Below are positions 7,423 through 17,641 of a stretch of 64,000 bases of DNA, one piece after another. Source of the stretch: SIAQ01 sp964484265 (GTDB taxonomy: Bacteria > Planctomycetota > Planctomycetia > Gemmatales > Gemmataceae). A program made the translations under genes and the position numbers. Below the pieces are notes generated by a model, which ran no database searches, had not been told where the DNA came from, and saw nothing but the letters and a program-made list of their open reading frames with translations. Positions within the stretch are counted from its first letter, which is position 1, and every line of letters starts with the position of its first letter. The stretch is taken from the NCBI GenBank assembly GCA_964484265.1, contig CAZAFH010000006.1, forward strand, positions 77,499-141,498, given 5' to 3'.

Positions 7423-9039
7423 TTGGCATCCTGGATTGTTCTCGACTGGGTCAACGATCAATTCCACGTGCTGTGCGCGCAATCCTCGCGGCGCGGCATT
7501 CAAGTGACGCGCGCCTTGACGTGGAATCATCCCGAGCCGTTCACCCCCAGCACTGCGGATAGCCTTGGCAAGGCGCTCCGCGAATTCCTGAAAACCTCGA
7601 AGATCGCTCCCGCGCCGGTCATCGTCGGCCTGGGGCGCGATCGCATTTTCCTGAAGGAATTTCGCATTCCGCCGATCGACGCCCACGAGGAGCCGAACCT
7701 CGTCCGTTTTCAGACGGCCAAGGAGATCGCGGAACCTGCGGACAATTACGCCATCGACTATGCGGCCATGAGCAGCAGCGGCTTCGAGCGCAAGGTGATG
7801 GCGGCGGCGTGCCGGCGCGACGTCATGCAGTCGGTGCTCACGCTCTGCCAGTCGGCCGGGCTGAAACTACACGCCGTGACGCCGCGCTTGTTCGGCGTCG
7901 GTCACGCGCTAGTTCGCGGCCTTCCGCCCGATGCCAAACCGCCCGGCGCGAATCAAATCTGTGCCGTGCTTTCCATCGGGCAACGCTGGGCGGAGCTTTG
8001 CTTTTATCGCGGCGACCGCTTACTTCTGGCGCAATCGCTTGCCAATGGCCCGATGCTGCCCAACGAACTCAAACGCAATCTGGCTGTCTTCCAGGCCCAG
8101 CACGCGGTTGATATCGAGGTCACCGGTCCCGATTGCCTTTTTCTTTTCAGCGACGACTCGGCCCTCGCGGAATCGCTCGGCACGGCGCTTCGCATGCCCG
8201 TGCAAACGCTGAACCCGCTCACGCCCGAAAGCGAAATCGCGTCGTCATTGAATGCACCCTCGCAGTTCGCGGGCGCCGTCGGGTTGGCGCTGCTGTGGTC
8301 GTCGCGGGCCGAGAAACCGGTCAACCTCGCCCAGCCGAGAAAAGGCGTCGCCCCAGTCAGCGCGTCTCGGCAACGCATGGTGATCGTCGGCGGCCTGTTG
8401 GCGGCGGTCTTGTTGCTCGCCGTCGGCGCGCTCGGCTGGCTGCTCTACAAGGAACGCTCGAAGAACCAGGAACTCATGTCGGCAAAGCTCGAACAAGAAA
8501 AATTCCTCCAAGACGTCACCCAGGAACGAGCCGACATCGAAGCCTACAACGAATGGGAAAACTCCACTATACCCTGGCTGGATGAAATCTACGACCTGTC
8601 CGCTCGCTTCCCATTCGAGTCGGGTTTTCGCGTCAACAAATTCTCCGCACAACCTGTAGCCGCCAAACGCGGCGGCAAAGATACGGCGATCGCACGCGTC
8701 AGCATCGACGGCATAGTCCCGTCGGACAAACTCGGCCCCGACGGCTTGCTGACGGGCCTGCTCAATGCCACCTCCGGCGATCCGCATATCAAGCTATCGC
8801 TCGAGAAAACCCGCAGCGGCGAGACCGTGACCGAATTCTCGCTCAGGCTCGACGTCTCCCAGCAGAACATCAAGAAATATCAGACGCAACTCAGCGTGCC
8901 GGCACAAGAGAGACCGAGAGAAATCATAGTCACCAAGACTCGACCTCGCCCCAAAGCGCCAGAACCACCCAAAACTCCGCCCAAGACTGCGGAACCCGAT
9001 TCCGAAGACGGCTTGAACATGGAAGGAGGCATGCCATGA
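7423..9039 (+). CDS. gspL: GspL/PilM-like actin-fold protein
   Basis: Predicted 538-residue protein that probably recruits the GspE ATPase to the membrane. The start is TTG at 7423, chosen because TTAGGAG lies 8 bases upstream and the protein begins ASWIVLDW as PilM/GspL proteins do; no ATG fits. Residues 1 to about 300 resemble the actin-like cytoplasmic domain (ALREFLKTS..APVIVGLGRDRIFLKEFRIPPID). A single membrane helix (VIVGGLLAAVLLLAVGALGWLLY, about residues 322-345) and a periplasmic coiled coil plus ferredoxin-like region follow. The C-terminal 40 residues are Pro/Lys-rich. Its stop overlaps the next start (ATGA). Confidence 0.75.
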   Translation: MASWIVLDWVNDQFHVLCAQSSRRGIQVTRALTWNHPEPFTPSTADSLGKALREFLKTSKIAPAPVIVGLGRDRIFLKEFRIPPIDAHEEPNLVRFQTAKEIAEPADNYAIDYAAMSSSGFERKVMAAACRRDVMQSVLTLCQSAGLKLHAVTPRLFGVGHALVRGLPPDAKPPGANQICAVLSIGQRWAELCFYRGDRLLLAQSLANGPMLPNELKRNLAVFQAQHAVDIEVTGPDCLFLFSDDSALAESLGTALRMPVQTLNPLTPESEIASSLNAPSQFAGAVGLALLWSSRAEKPVNLAQPRKGVAPVSASRQRMVIVGGLLAAVLLLAVGALGWLLYKERSKNQELMSAKLEQEKFLQDVTQERADIEAYNEWENSTIPWLDEIYDLSARFPFESGFRVNKFSAQPVAAKRGGKDTAIARVSIDGIVPSDKLGPDGLLTGLLNATSGDPHIKLSLEKTRSGETVTEFSLRLDVSQQNIKKYQTQLSVPAQERPREIIVTKTRPRPKAPEPPKTPPKTAEPDSEDGLNMEGGMP

Positions 9040-10307
9040 ACTCGCGTGAACGCATGCTGACGGTCGTTCTCGTTTCGATCGTTGGCTGTTTCGTAGTCTT
9101 TCTGGGACTTTGGCAGTTCCTCTGGAAGCCTTTCGACGAATATCGGCAAGACAATCTCCGCCTGGAGGAAGCAAACACCAAGCTCGCCAGCGATATTAGC
9201 CGGTTCAAGATGGATCAAAAACGCATGGCGCAGGCTCGCCTGAAGAGTCTGCCGGTCGATCGCAATTTCGCGATCACCGAGTATTCCGTCCGCTTCTTGC
9301 GCCCGCTCTTCAAGAGCGCAGGCGTGAAGGTCGACGAAATCGTCCCCGCGCCGACCTTGACCGAGGTTCGGCCTCCCGCGAAGATGCCGGGTGTGAAAAC
9401 GGTGGGACACAAGACCATGACGTTCTTGGTCAATGCGCGTGGCGAATTGCCGCAGATTATCGATGCGCTCGAGATGATCAAGTATGCTCCGTACGAACAC
9501 CGCATCAAGAGCGTGTCGATCGATCGCGTCAGCACGTCGACGGCGCAAGACGCCAGCAAGCAATTGAAGATGACGATGATCCTCGAAACGCTGATCGTCG
9601 CCAAGGCGCTGGCGAAGCCCGGCATGATTCCGGGCATCGATCCGCGCAGCCTCCTGACCGACGTACTCCTGGCGAGATATGCGCCGTTTGGCGGGTTTGG
9701 AGCGATCGCGTCGGAGACGTTCGCCTTGACCTGCGTGCCAAGACTGGAGAACCGAGACTACGAGACGATCGCCAAGCGCAACATCTTCGTCGGCAAGGTG
9801 CCGCCGGCGCCGATCGAGAAGATCGTATGGAAGGATCCGCCGCCCGAGACCAAGAAGCCGGAAGTCGTCGTCGAACCGCCTGGTCCCAAGGAACCGGCGA
9901 CCAACATTCTTTCGTTCGTCCGGCTGAGCATGGCCGTACCCAGCGATCAGACGGCTTACCTGATGAATCGATACGAGAACAAGGAGATGAAACTCATCGC
10001 CAAGCCGAACTCGGGCTACGACGTGTTCGTCGTCGGCGATCCGGATAGCGATTTTATCTACTTCAAAGCAAAGGTGCTGCGCGTCGACGCCCGCAAGGTG
10101 TTCTTCCAGATTAACGACCAGGTTTACGAAATCCACATGACCCAAACGCTGGACGACGCGCTCGAATATCCACTGTCGATCGATCGCCTCGACGACTACG
10201 ACCTGGAACGCGATCGCGAGTGGGCGAAATCGCAATCCGACGGCAAGAAAACCGACCCGCGTTCGAAAACGGGATCGAAGACCAAAACGAAGACGAAGAC
10301 GCGCTGA
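9036..10307 (+). CDS. gspM: GspM/PilO-like inner-membrane assembly protein
   Basis: Predicted 423 residues. An N-terminal membrane helix (MLTVVLVSIVGCFVVFLGLWQFLW) follows a short basic cytoplasmic stretch. A coiled coil (YRQDNLRLEEANTKLASDISRFK) and a periplasmic region come next. This is the topology of PilO/GspM, which pair with PilN/GspL. It is about twice the usual GspM length. The extra C-terminal part has a Lys/Pro linker (about residue 265-290) and a small domain with YDVFVVGDPDSDFIYFKAKVLRVDARKVFFQ, which may correspond to the missing GspC/PilP function. That is speculation. Start and stop overlaps place it in the operon. Confidence 0.65.
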   Translation: MNSRERMLTVVLVSIVGCFVVFLGLWQFLWKPFDEYRQDNLRLEEANTKLASDISRFKMDQKRMAQARLKSLPVDRNFAITEYSVRFLRPLFKSAGVKVDEIVPAPTLTEVRPPAKMPGVKTVGHKTMTFLVNARGELPQIIDALEMIKYAPYEHRIKSVSIDRVSTSTAQDASKQLKMTMILETLIVAKALAKPGMIPGIDPRSLLTDVLLARYAPFGGFGAIASETFALTCVPRLENRDYETIAKRNIFVGKVPPAPIEKIVWKDPPPETKKPEVVVEPPGPKEPATNILSFVRLSMAVPSDQTAYLMNRYENKEMKLIAKPNSGYDVFVVGDPDSDFIYFKAKVLRVDARKVFFQINDQVYEIHMTQTLDDALEYPLSIDRLDDYDLERDREWAKSQSDGKKTDPRSKTGSKTKTKTKTR

Positions 10308-10700
10308 TTTTATTGAGCTCCTTGGCGAGCCTGGCCGCGTAAGCGGCAGGTTGAACCGCCGATCGAACATTCAACCTGCCGCTTACGCGGCTAGGCTCGC
10401 CGACAAGTGGATATTTTTAATTATTTTGCCCTAGTCTTTTCCGCCGTATTGGGTATCACCCGGCCCAAGTTCATGCAATTAGGGAGAGGGTCGCGCGGGG
10501 CGAAATCGCCTCATTTGCCTGTTTTCAGGCTGGTGGGGCTTTACTTCGAGCAATTGCCGTGCGAAGGCCGCCAGCGAAACCGATTCTGGGCAATTTATCC
10601 CGGAATGGGGAAGGTTTCGTTTGCGTGCGGGGATCGAGTCTGGTACGCTGTCCATCGAGGTTGTAGCGGAAACCTCGGTCGCAATTATTGGGGTTCGTTT
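10308..10700. other. 393-bp gap upstream of gspD with repeat and hairpin
   Basis: The left part is a long inverted repeat (listed separately). From about 10407 to 10700 no gene is convincing, although the gspD frame stays open back to 10407. A 7-bp hairpin (CGAGGTT/AACCTCG) at 10656-10677 lies 23 bases before the gspD ATG and could affect its translation. The gap probably holds a promoter for gspD; none is clear. Confidence 0.5.
10321..10407. repeat. long inverted repeat, GGCGAGCC/GTAAGCG family (copy 1)
   Basis: The left arm (10321-10355) contains GGCGAGCCTGGCCGCGTAAG and the right arm (10370-10407) contains its near-complement, CTTACGCGGCTAGGCTCGCC. Apart from a few mismatches this could fold into a stem of over 30 bp. 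A relative with the same ends but a different middle lies at 38081-38156. Confidence 0.8.
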
Positions 10701-13700
10701 ATGATCTACGTCAAACGCGCAGTCCTGGCAGCGATGCTCGCGGGCATCAGTTTCCTCGGGATCGAGTCGGCGTCGTCGGTCCTTGGGCAACAACCTGGGA
10801 AAGCCACCAAGGACGACGTCATCAAGCTCATCCCGCAAACGCGCGTTGACTGGTCGCAGAAAATTATCTCGTTCGAGATGCGCGACAAGAAATGGTCGGC
10901 TGTCTTCGAATGGCTTTCCGACCAAACCGGCATGCCGTACAGCTCGACGTTCCCGCCGCCGCCCGGAACGCTATCGTTCATCAATCCGACGATAAATGGC
11001 CGGCCTCGCCAGTACACGCTGGCGGAGGTGTTCGACATCATCAACGAGATCCTCCAGACACAAACGAAGCACACGCTCATCCGGCGCGATCAGACGCTGA
11101 CAATGGTCCCGGCCGACGCCGTGCCAAAGGAACTGATTCCGCGCGTGCTCGTCACCGATTTGCCGAAGCGCTCGCGGACGGAGATGGTGGAAGTCGTGAT
11201 TCAGTTGAAGGAATTCCTGAACGCCAATGAAGTGGCCGCCGACGCCAAACGTTTGTTCGGCGATCTTTCGCACGTGACGCCGCTCGACGCGACGAATCAG
11301 CTAATCATCCAGGCGCCGGTTTCGATGCTGACAAAGAACTTGCCGATCTTTCTCAAGGACGACGAGGGCGATCGGAACGTGCACAGCTTCACCTACCAGT
11401 GCAAATACATCCGTGCTGCAACGGCGGAGCAGGTGCTGGTCAGGGCACTCGGCCAGGCCCAGATTATCGAGACGCAAAAATCCGGTCCAGGTAGCGGTGA
11501 TCCGCGCCAGGCGCCCCCCACGCGATCGCGCACGGTGAGGCAGCACACGATCACGTCGCACAAGGCGACCAACCAGGTCATTGTCAACGGGCCGGCCGAC
11601 AAGATCGCGACGGCCAAGACGATTCTCGAAAAGCTCGATGCAGCCAACGGGAAAACGCAAACGCTCCTGATCGGTCCGCCGATTTTCCAGAATCACGACC
11701 TGCCGTCGGGCAGCGCCGAGGGGATGGCGAAAATCCTCAATGACTACTTCAAGGACGATTCGTCCATCCGCATCGCCGCGACCGGGCCGACTCGGCTGTT
11801 CGTCTACGCCGACCCGCAGACCCATTTCGAGATCGGTCTCTTGATCGGCCAGCTGACGCCGCCTTCGCAAAAGGCGGTGTCGATCCAGCTCAGCCGGCTT
11901 GATGCGGCCAAGTTTCTCGAGACGCTCAAGGAGATGTTTCCCGAGTCCAAGAACGGCGCGCCGTACATCGGCGCCGATATCGATACAAACACGCTTCGCA
12001 TTCGCGGCACCGACGATCAGATCAAGGTCGTCATGGAAGTCATCCGCATCTACGACGGCAATCCTTCGGGCGGCGCCAGCCACATCCGCATGATCAACCT
12101 CGACAAGGGGTCCGGCGCAACCGTTGCCGAGGCGCTGCACATGCTCTTTGGCAAGCTCCGCGACAATGAAATGAAACTTGTGCTTCCTGGCTCGGCGTTG
12201 GAAGTCAAGCCTGCCACGAAGAAGCCGGAACCGAAGAAAACGCCTCTCGATGAAACCAAGATGATGATCCGCTTGACGCCCGACGCGGTTCGCGAATTGA
12301 TGCACAAGAACAATGACCCGGTGCTCGGCGGGAATCATCAGGCGGTTCTGTTTCAGCCGCTTGAAGAGAAACGCAAAGTCGATCCGAAGAAGCCGCCCGT
12401 CATCATCACGGCATTTGGCAATCGCATCATCGTGACCAGCGAAGACGCCGAGGCACTCGATCTGGTTCAGCAGCTGGTTCGCATTCTTGTCAATACCGAG
12501 GCCGGCCCGGGCGATTTCGAAGTGCTTCGATTGCGTTATGCCAGTTCGACCGAAGTCGCCAAGATTCTCGACGAGGCTTTCAACGGTCCCAAAAATCAGA
12601 GCGGAGGCGGGGGCGGCCGAGGCGGTCCCCCCGGCGGCGGCGGAGGGTTCAATCCGCTAAGCATCGTCACCGGCGCCCTTGGAATGGGCGGCGGTGGCGG
12701 CGGACGGGTCGAAAACATCCGCGTCGTGGCCGACCCGGCGACGAACGCTCTGCTCATCAAGGCTCGGCCCGTCGATATGCTCACGATTCGCCGGCTTATC
12801 GCCAACTCGCTCGACATTCAGAATGTCGACTCCGAGGCCGTGAAAAAAACGTTCCCGATCGCGCTCAAACATGCGAACGCCAACGAAGTCGCGGACATCA
12901 TCCGCCAGGTCTTCGCCGACGCCATGAACGCTCGCCCGCAGCAATCGTCGCAAAGTGCCGGCGGTTTCCCCGGGTTCGTGTTCGGCCCGCGGCCTACTAC
13001 CACGGGAGGCTCCGATCGCGCCGTCATGCTTTCGCTCGGCGTCGATAATCACACCAACAGCATCTATGTCGCCTGTCCAACGACGATGTTTAACGAGATC
13101 AAGGAACTCGTCGATCAGATCGAGGTCGCCTCAAAGGACCAGAAACAGGCGATACGCATCGTCTCGGTCAAGGACATTGATCCGACGGCGCTGGCCCACG
13201 CCATCGAAGCCATCACTGGCCGACCGACCTCATCGAGCCAGCGCCAGGGCTTCGGCTCGGGCACGACGCCCGGCGGGTTTGGCAGCAGCTTCCGTACCGG
13301 CGGGTTCACGCCTGGCGGGTTTTCCGGCGGTGGATTCTTCCCCGGCGGCGGCTTCACCCCAGGCGGCGGTGGATTCATGCCCGGCGGCGGCGGGTTCACT
13401 CCTGGAGGCACCGGAATTACACCAGGCGGCGGTAGAACAGGAGGCGGCGGACTGACGCCTGGCGGAGGAGGTCGCCCCGGCGGCGGTAGGCCCAGTACAG
13501 GCGGCAAACGCGGAGCCGACTCGCGAGGGCTCGATTTTTTCGAACAACGGGTCATGGATGACCCTTCCGTGAATCGCCTCTTTGATCCCAGTGAACTCCA
13601 GGAAGAACCGCCCGTCCAACGATTCCGCGAGGAACCCCGAAAGACGCCCGTTTACACGACCAATCCGTTCCACTACACCGGTCTTTTGCAAGACAAAGAA

Positions 13701-16700
13701 GTCGGCGGACAACCAGAATCCAAGGCCAAGGGACTCAAGGATTCCGGCGACATCACCCCGCCCCGGCTCGGTGCTTCCATCGAAGTGCTCGACCAACTCG
13801 GTATCCTCATCCTTCGCGCCAACAACAAGGAAGACGCCGAGGCGATTCTTCGCATCATCGACCTGCTGCGTAAAACTGCTCAGCCGGCCACAATTGACAT
13901 CCAGCTCGTGCCGGTGCGTTTCGGCGATCCGACGGGCATCACCAACACCCTGATGCAGCTATTCGGACGGGTCAACTTCAACCCGTACTCGACAACGATT
14001 TCCGCAGGATCCAGGAGCGTGGCCATCACGCCGCCAACCCAAACTCCCGGAGCCGGTGGGCAAGGCGTTGCCGGTGGCGCCGGCGCAACCGCAGCGAACG
14101 CAGGACCGACGAATATCGTCCTCATTCCGCAGCCTCGACTCGGCGGCATCCTCGTTGCTGCGTCGAAGGCGCGCATGCCCGACATCATCAAGGAGATCCA
14201 GCGTCTCGACCAGCTACCCGACGGTATCAACTCGCCAGTGGCGTTCCCGCTCAAACGCGCGACGGCATCGCGCGTCGCCGCGGCGCTAAACAGCTTCTAC
14301 GCCGTCCGTTTCCCGCAACCCGAAGGCATCAACAACCAGGTGCGCATCACCTGGGATGATACATCCAACACGATCTTCGTTCAGGCGTCACCCGGCGACC
14401 TTGTTGATATCCGCAACATGATAACGTTCATCGACACGACGCCCTCGGCTCACAAAAACGAGATCCGCGTGGTGCGACTCCGAAGTGCCGTCGCGCTTGA
14501 CTTGGCCCAGCTACTGGGCGTGGCGATTGGCAACAACATTCTCGCCGCCAGCCAGCAGACCGGTCTGGGCGGTGCGCTCGGCGGACTCGGCCAGGGCGGC
14601 GGCCTCGGCGGCATCCTTGGCGGGCAGGGCGGCGGCCTCGGCGGCGGCCTCGGCGGGGGGTTGGGCGGCATTGGCCAGCAGCAGGGCATCGCCTCCAAGA
14701 ACAGCGTCCTCAAGTTCGTCGCCAACGATCCCAAAAGCGGCAAGCCGATCGAAACCAACATCCTCGAAGACATCCGCATCAATCCCGATCAGCGCACGAA
14801 TAGCCTCGTCATCTCCGCTCCGGAAAAGACGATGACTCTCGTTCTCGCCCTCGTTAAAGATCTCGACGTCGCTCCCAAAGCGCTGTCCAAAGTCAATATC
14901 TTCACGCTGAAACGATGCGACGCCACCCAGCTCGCGCTTACGTTGCAGCAACTCTTCGTCGGCACCGGCGGACTCGGAACACGCACCGGGACCGGCGGCG
15001 TCGGCGGCATCGGCGGGGCGGCGGGCGGCATCGGCGGGGCGGCGGGCGGCATCGGTGGAGCGGCCGGCGGCGCCGCCACGGGCCAGGCTCGGCCTCTGCA
15101 GATCACCATCCAGAGCAACTCGCCCGAAGGCGCTCCGATCATCGATCTTCGCCTCACCGTCGATGAACGCACCAATAGCCTCATCGTCGCCGGCAGCCAG
15201 AACGATCTCGAAGTCGTCGAATCGATCGTCGCCCGGCTCGAAGATGCCGACATCCAGCAACGCCGACAAGAAGCTATCCGCCTGCGCAACACTCAGGCCG
15301 TGGATGTCGCCAACGCTCTCGCGGATTTCCTCAAGAAATCCTACGACGTCTACAAGAATTACAATCAGGGAACCAATTACCTCGAAATCCAGCGTGAAGT
15401 CGTCGTCGTCGCAGAGCCGATCAGCAATTCCCTGCTCATCAGCGCGACGCCCCGCTACTTCGAAGATCTCATCCGCATGGTCGCACAACTCGACACGGCT
15501 CCGCCACAAGTCGTCATTCAGGTCCTCGTCGCCGAGGTGGACATGAATGGCTCGGAGGAATTCGGCATGGAGCTGGGCTTGCAAGCGCCGCTACTCTTCC
15601 GCCGCAGCACGCCCACCAACGGCACGGCAACATATACGACCTTCACACCGGGGTATAACTTCAACAGTACAAATCCGCTCGGTGACAACGCTCTGGAAAG
15701 CCCAGGCAAAGTCGGTATCCAGGGCATCGGAAACCTTGGTGTGGGCCGCGCCTCGCCCACGAACAACATCGGCGGCTTCGTGTTCTCCGCCGCCAGCGAC
15801 TCGGTCAGCGTGTTGATCCGGGCCCTCAAGATTCAGGGCCGAATCAATATCCTCAGCCGGCCGCAGATCACCACACTCGACAATCAGACGGCGTACATGA
15901 ACGTCGGCCAGGAAATTCCGCTGCTCGCCAACAGCACCCAGAGCATCAACGGCGTGACGCAGAACATCATCCGCCGACAGGTCGGCGTCATCCTCCAGGT
16001 CACTCCAAAGATCACGCCCGATGGCCGAGTCCTGATGCGAGTCATCCCCGAAATCTCGTCCGTCGTCGCCCAACCGGTGAACCTCGGCAACGGCACGCTC
16101 GGCACGGCATTGAACCTTCAACACCTCGAAACGACCGTCGTGTCGGCCGACGGCGAGACCGTTCTCCTCGGCGGCTTGATCGCCAAACGCGAGGAGAAGA
16201 ACGAAAACAAGATTCCGGTCGTCGGCGATCTGCCGTTGATCGGGGCGGCCTTCCGCTACCGGACCTACACGAAGGCGAAGACCGAGCTGCTCATCATCAT
16301 GACGCCGCACATCGTCCGCAATCGATTTGAGGCCGATCAGATTCTCAGCGAGGAATCACGCCGCATCGATTGGAGTCTGGGCGACGTAATGCGGGTGCAT
16401 GGCAACGCCAACGCCCTGCCGTTTCTTCCCGCAGCGATGCCCGAACCACGCCATCGCCACCACGCGAAGCCATATCGCATCTATCCGACGTCCCCCGGCA
16501 CGATCGAATCCGCGCCGATTCAACTCGACGCCCCGATGCAATCGCAGCCGGCGCCTCAGCCGCAAACCTCGCATACCCCGGCCCCACGAGTCGGATTCCT
16601 GCAGAATCTGTTTGCGAAGCGAACCGCAAGCAGCCCGGCAGTCGCGGCCGAACCTGTGCCGATGTCGGCCCCGGGACCGAAGGTGCAGACCTTCACGCCC

Positions 16701-16964
16701 GCGCCGCCGCAAGTCAACAATCTGCCGGCGACAGCCTCGATGCCGGTTCAACAGCAGCAGGTGCAGCCGCAGTACCAGCCGGCGGGAGTCGTGCCTGTCG
16801 CGCTGAATCCGCCGCCGCAGCCGTTGCCGAATATCCCGATGCCTGCGGCATTGCCGCAAGTGCAATCGCCCGGAAATGTGACCAATAATGCCAGCAGCCC
16901 GATTCTGATTTTGCCGACGCAGCGAGGCAATACCGGAGCCACCCAAGGAAGGGAGATGCCATGA
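10701..16964 (+). CDS. gspD: giant GspD-type secretin
   Basis: Outer-membrane secretin of the type II system, predicted 2,087 residues against roughly 650-800 in ordinary GspD. The ATG at 10701 gives a signal peptide (VKRAVLAAMLAGISFLGIES, cleavage near VLG-QQ). An N0/STN-like domain lies at about residues 49-135. About 13 repeats of the secretin N1/N2 type follow (about 161-1598), each opening with a pattern like KTFPIALKHANANEVADIIR or VNIFTLKRCDATQLALTLQQ and closing with a TNSLIV-type strand. Several are split by glycine-rich inserts (about 630-665, 850-939, 1290-1335, 1425-1455). The secretin C-domain (about 1601-1874) has LSRPQITTLDNQTAYMNVGQ, the GVILQVTPKI strand and the VPVVGDLPLIGAAFR lip. 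A Pro/Gln-rich tail of about 210 residues follows. The stop overlaps the lipoprotein start. Confidence 0.93.
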   Translation: MIYVKRAVLAAMLAGISFLGIESASSVLGQQPGKATKDDVIKLIPQTRVDWSQKIISFEMRDKKWSAVFEWLSDQTGMPYSSTFPPPPGTLSFINPTINGRPRQYTLAEVFDIINEILQTQTKHTLIRRDQTLTMVPADAVPKELIPRVLVTDLPKRSRTEMVEVVIQLKEFLNANEVAADAKRLFGDLSHVTPLDATNQLIIQAPVSMLTKNLPIFLKDDEGDRNVHSFTYQCKYIRAATAEQVLVRALGQAQIIETQKSGPGSGDPRQAPPTRSRTVRQHTITSHKATNQVIVNGPADKIATAKTILEKLDAANGKTQTLLIGPPIFQNHDLPSGSAEGMAKILNDYFKDDSSIRIAATGPTRLFVYADPQTHFEIGLLIGQLTPPSQKAVSIQLSRLDAAKFLETLKEMFPESKNGAPYIGADIDTNTLRIRGTDDQIKVVMEVIRIYDGNPSGGASHIRMINLDKGSGATVAEALHMLFGKLRDNEMKLVLPGSALEVKPATKKPEPKKTPLDETKMMIRLTPDAVRELMHKNNDPVLGGNHQAVLFQPLEEKRKVDPKKPPVIITAFGNRIIVTSEDAEALDLVQQLVRILVNTEAGPGDFEVLRLRYASSTEVAKILDEAFNGPKNQSGGGGGRGGPPGGGGGFNPLSIVTGALGMGGGGGGRVENIRVVADPATNALLIKARPVDMLTIRRLIANSLDIQNVDSEAVKKTFPIALKHANANEVADIIRQVFADAMNARPQQSSQSAGGFPGFVFGPRPTTTGGSDRAVMLSLGVDNHTNSIYVACPTTMFNEIKELVDQIEVASKDQKQAIRIVSVKDIDPTALAHAIEAITGRPTSSSQRQGFGSGTTPGGFGSSFRTGGFTPGGFSGGGFFPGGGFTPGGGGFMPGGGGFTPGGTGITPGGGRTGGGGLTPGGGGRPGGGRPSTGGKRGADSRGLDFFEQRVMDDPSVNRLFDPSELQEEPPVQRFREEPRKTPVYTTNPFHYTGLLQDKEVGGQPESKAKGLKDSGDITPPRLGASIEVLDQLGILILRANNKEDAEAILRIIDLLRKTAQPATIDIQLVPVRFGDPTGITNTLMQLFGRVNFNPYSTTISAGSRSVAITPPTQTPGAGGQGVAGGAGATAANAGPTNIVLIPQPRLGGILVAASKARMPDIIKEIQRLDQLPDGINSPVAFPLKRATASRVAAALNSFYAVRFPQPEGINNQVRITWDDTSNTIFVQASPGDLVDIRNMITFIDTTPSAHKNEIRVVRLRSAVALDLAQLLGVAIGNNILAASQQTGLGGALGGLGQGGGLGGILGGQGGGLGGGLGGGLGGIGQQQGIASKNSVLKFVANDPKSGKPIETNILEDIRINPDQRTNSLVISAPEKTMTLVLALVKDLDVAPKALSKVNIFTLKRCDATQLALTLQQLFVGTGGLGTRTGTGGVGGIGGAAGGIGGAAGGIGGAAGGAATGQARPLQITIQSNSPEGAPIIDLRLTVDERTNSLIVAGSQNDLEVVESIVARLEDADIQQRRQEAIRLRNTQAVDVANALADFLKKSYDVYKNYNQGTNYLEIQREVVVVAEPISNSLLISATPRYFEDLIRMVAQLDTAPPQVVIQVLVAEVDMNGSEEFGMELGLQAPLLFRRSTPTNGTATYTTFTPGYNFNSTNPLGDNALESPGKVGIQGIGNLGVGRASPTNNIGGFVFSAASDSVSVLIRALKIQGRINILSRPQITTLDNQTAYMNVGQEIPLLANSTQSINGVTQNIIRRQVGVILQVTPKITPDGRVLMRVIPEISSVVAQPVNLGNGTLGTALNLQHLETTVVSADGETVLLGGLIAKREEKNENKIPVVGDLPLIGAAFRYRTYTKAKTELLIIMTPHIVRNRFEADQILSEESRRIDWSLGDVMRVHGNANALPFLPAAMPEPRHRHHAKPYRIYPTSPGTIESAPIQLDAPMQSQPAPQPQTSHTPAPRVGFLQNLFAKRTASSPAVAAEPVPMSAPGPKVQTFTPAPPQVNNLPATASMPVQQQQVQPQYQPAGVVPVALNPPPQPLPNIPMPAALPQVQSPGNVTNNASSPILILPTQRGNTGATQGREMP

Positions 16965-17629
16965 TGGCCTTTGTGAGTAGGAGTTACCGTGGTCTGGGCT
17001 TGACGTGCCTGATTGCCGCGCTGATGTCGGCCTCCCTGGGATGCAATGCGTTTCAGCGGGTCGGCACGACGGAATGGCTCACATCGTCATGGGTTGATCA
17101 GGAATCGAAGCGGCCCGTGAGCCATGTGTTGTCGCGCTGGGAAAACAACGTGCGGACAACGTCGAATAATCAGGCAGGCGGCGCCCCGCTGGTCGGCCTG
17201 GCTGGGCGCGTCTACCTGATGGACGAATCCACCGGGCAAGGCGTGAGCGCTCAAGGCGATCTGCTCGTGCAGCTTTATGACATGACCAACGTCGGGCCGA
17301 ATTCGCCGCCGCAAAAGATTCTCGAAGTGCTCTACGATCCGGCCTCGCTCAAGCAGGTTAAACGCAAGGATCTGATCGGCGAAGGTTACACCTTGTTCTT
17401 GCCGTGGGAAAATTACAACCCGGCAGTGAAGAAGGTTCAGGTGCAGGTTTCTTACCAGCCGAAAAACGCCGCGGCGCACTTTAGCGATCCGACGGTGGTA
17501 TCGCTGCAAACGGAGCAGCCGTTGCCGTACTTGGCTCATCAGAATGTGATTCCCGCGGCGTTCTATCAGCAAAACAAGGGTGGAACGTTCAACCAATCCG
17601 GCGCGAAAGCTCCGCCGACGGGACAATAA
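16961..17629 (+). CDS. lipoprotein encoded with the secretin
   Basis: Predicted 222-residue lipoprotein. The signal sequence GLTCLIAALMSASLGC ends in a lipobox (SLGC). The mature part has a beta-rich core (LVGLAGRVYLMDESTG, LLVQLYDMTNV) and a C-terminal region rich in Gln/Ala/Pro. The ATG overlaps the gspD stop (ATGATG), so it is translationally coupled to the secretin. By position it could act as a pilotin or stabiliser for the outsized secretin, although its sequence does not resemble known pilotins. Other annotations are possible. Confidence 0.75.
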   Translation: MMAFVSRSYRGLGLTCLIAALMSASLGCNAFQRVGTTEWLTSSWVDQESKRPVSHVLSRWENNVRTTSNNQAGGAPLVGLAGRVYLMDESTGQGVSAQGDLLVQLYDMTNVGPNSPPQKILEVLYDPASLKQVKRKDLIGEGYTLFLPWENYNPAVKKVQVQVSYQPKNAAAHFSDPTVVSLQTEQPLPYLAHQNVIPAAFYQQNKGGTFNQSGAKAPPTGQ

Positions 17630-17641
17630 GCGATTATCCAT

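Noticed and set aside
8880..10370. 496-codon open frame on the minus strand
   Set aside because: It lies opposite the gspL-like and gspM-like genes. Its translation is Arg/Asp/His-rich shadow sequence without domains.
10407..10700. 98-codon upstream extension of gspD
   Set aside because: It would put residues before a clear signal peptide and has no ribosome binding site. It starts inside an inverted repeat.
11301..12338. 345-codon open frame on the minus strand
   Set aside because: Antisense to gspD in a GC-rich repeat region. Composition is typical of a shadow frame.
13250..13515. GGCGG-rich region considered as a separate repeat element
   Set aside because: It is the coding sequence of a glycine-rich insert in the secretin.
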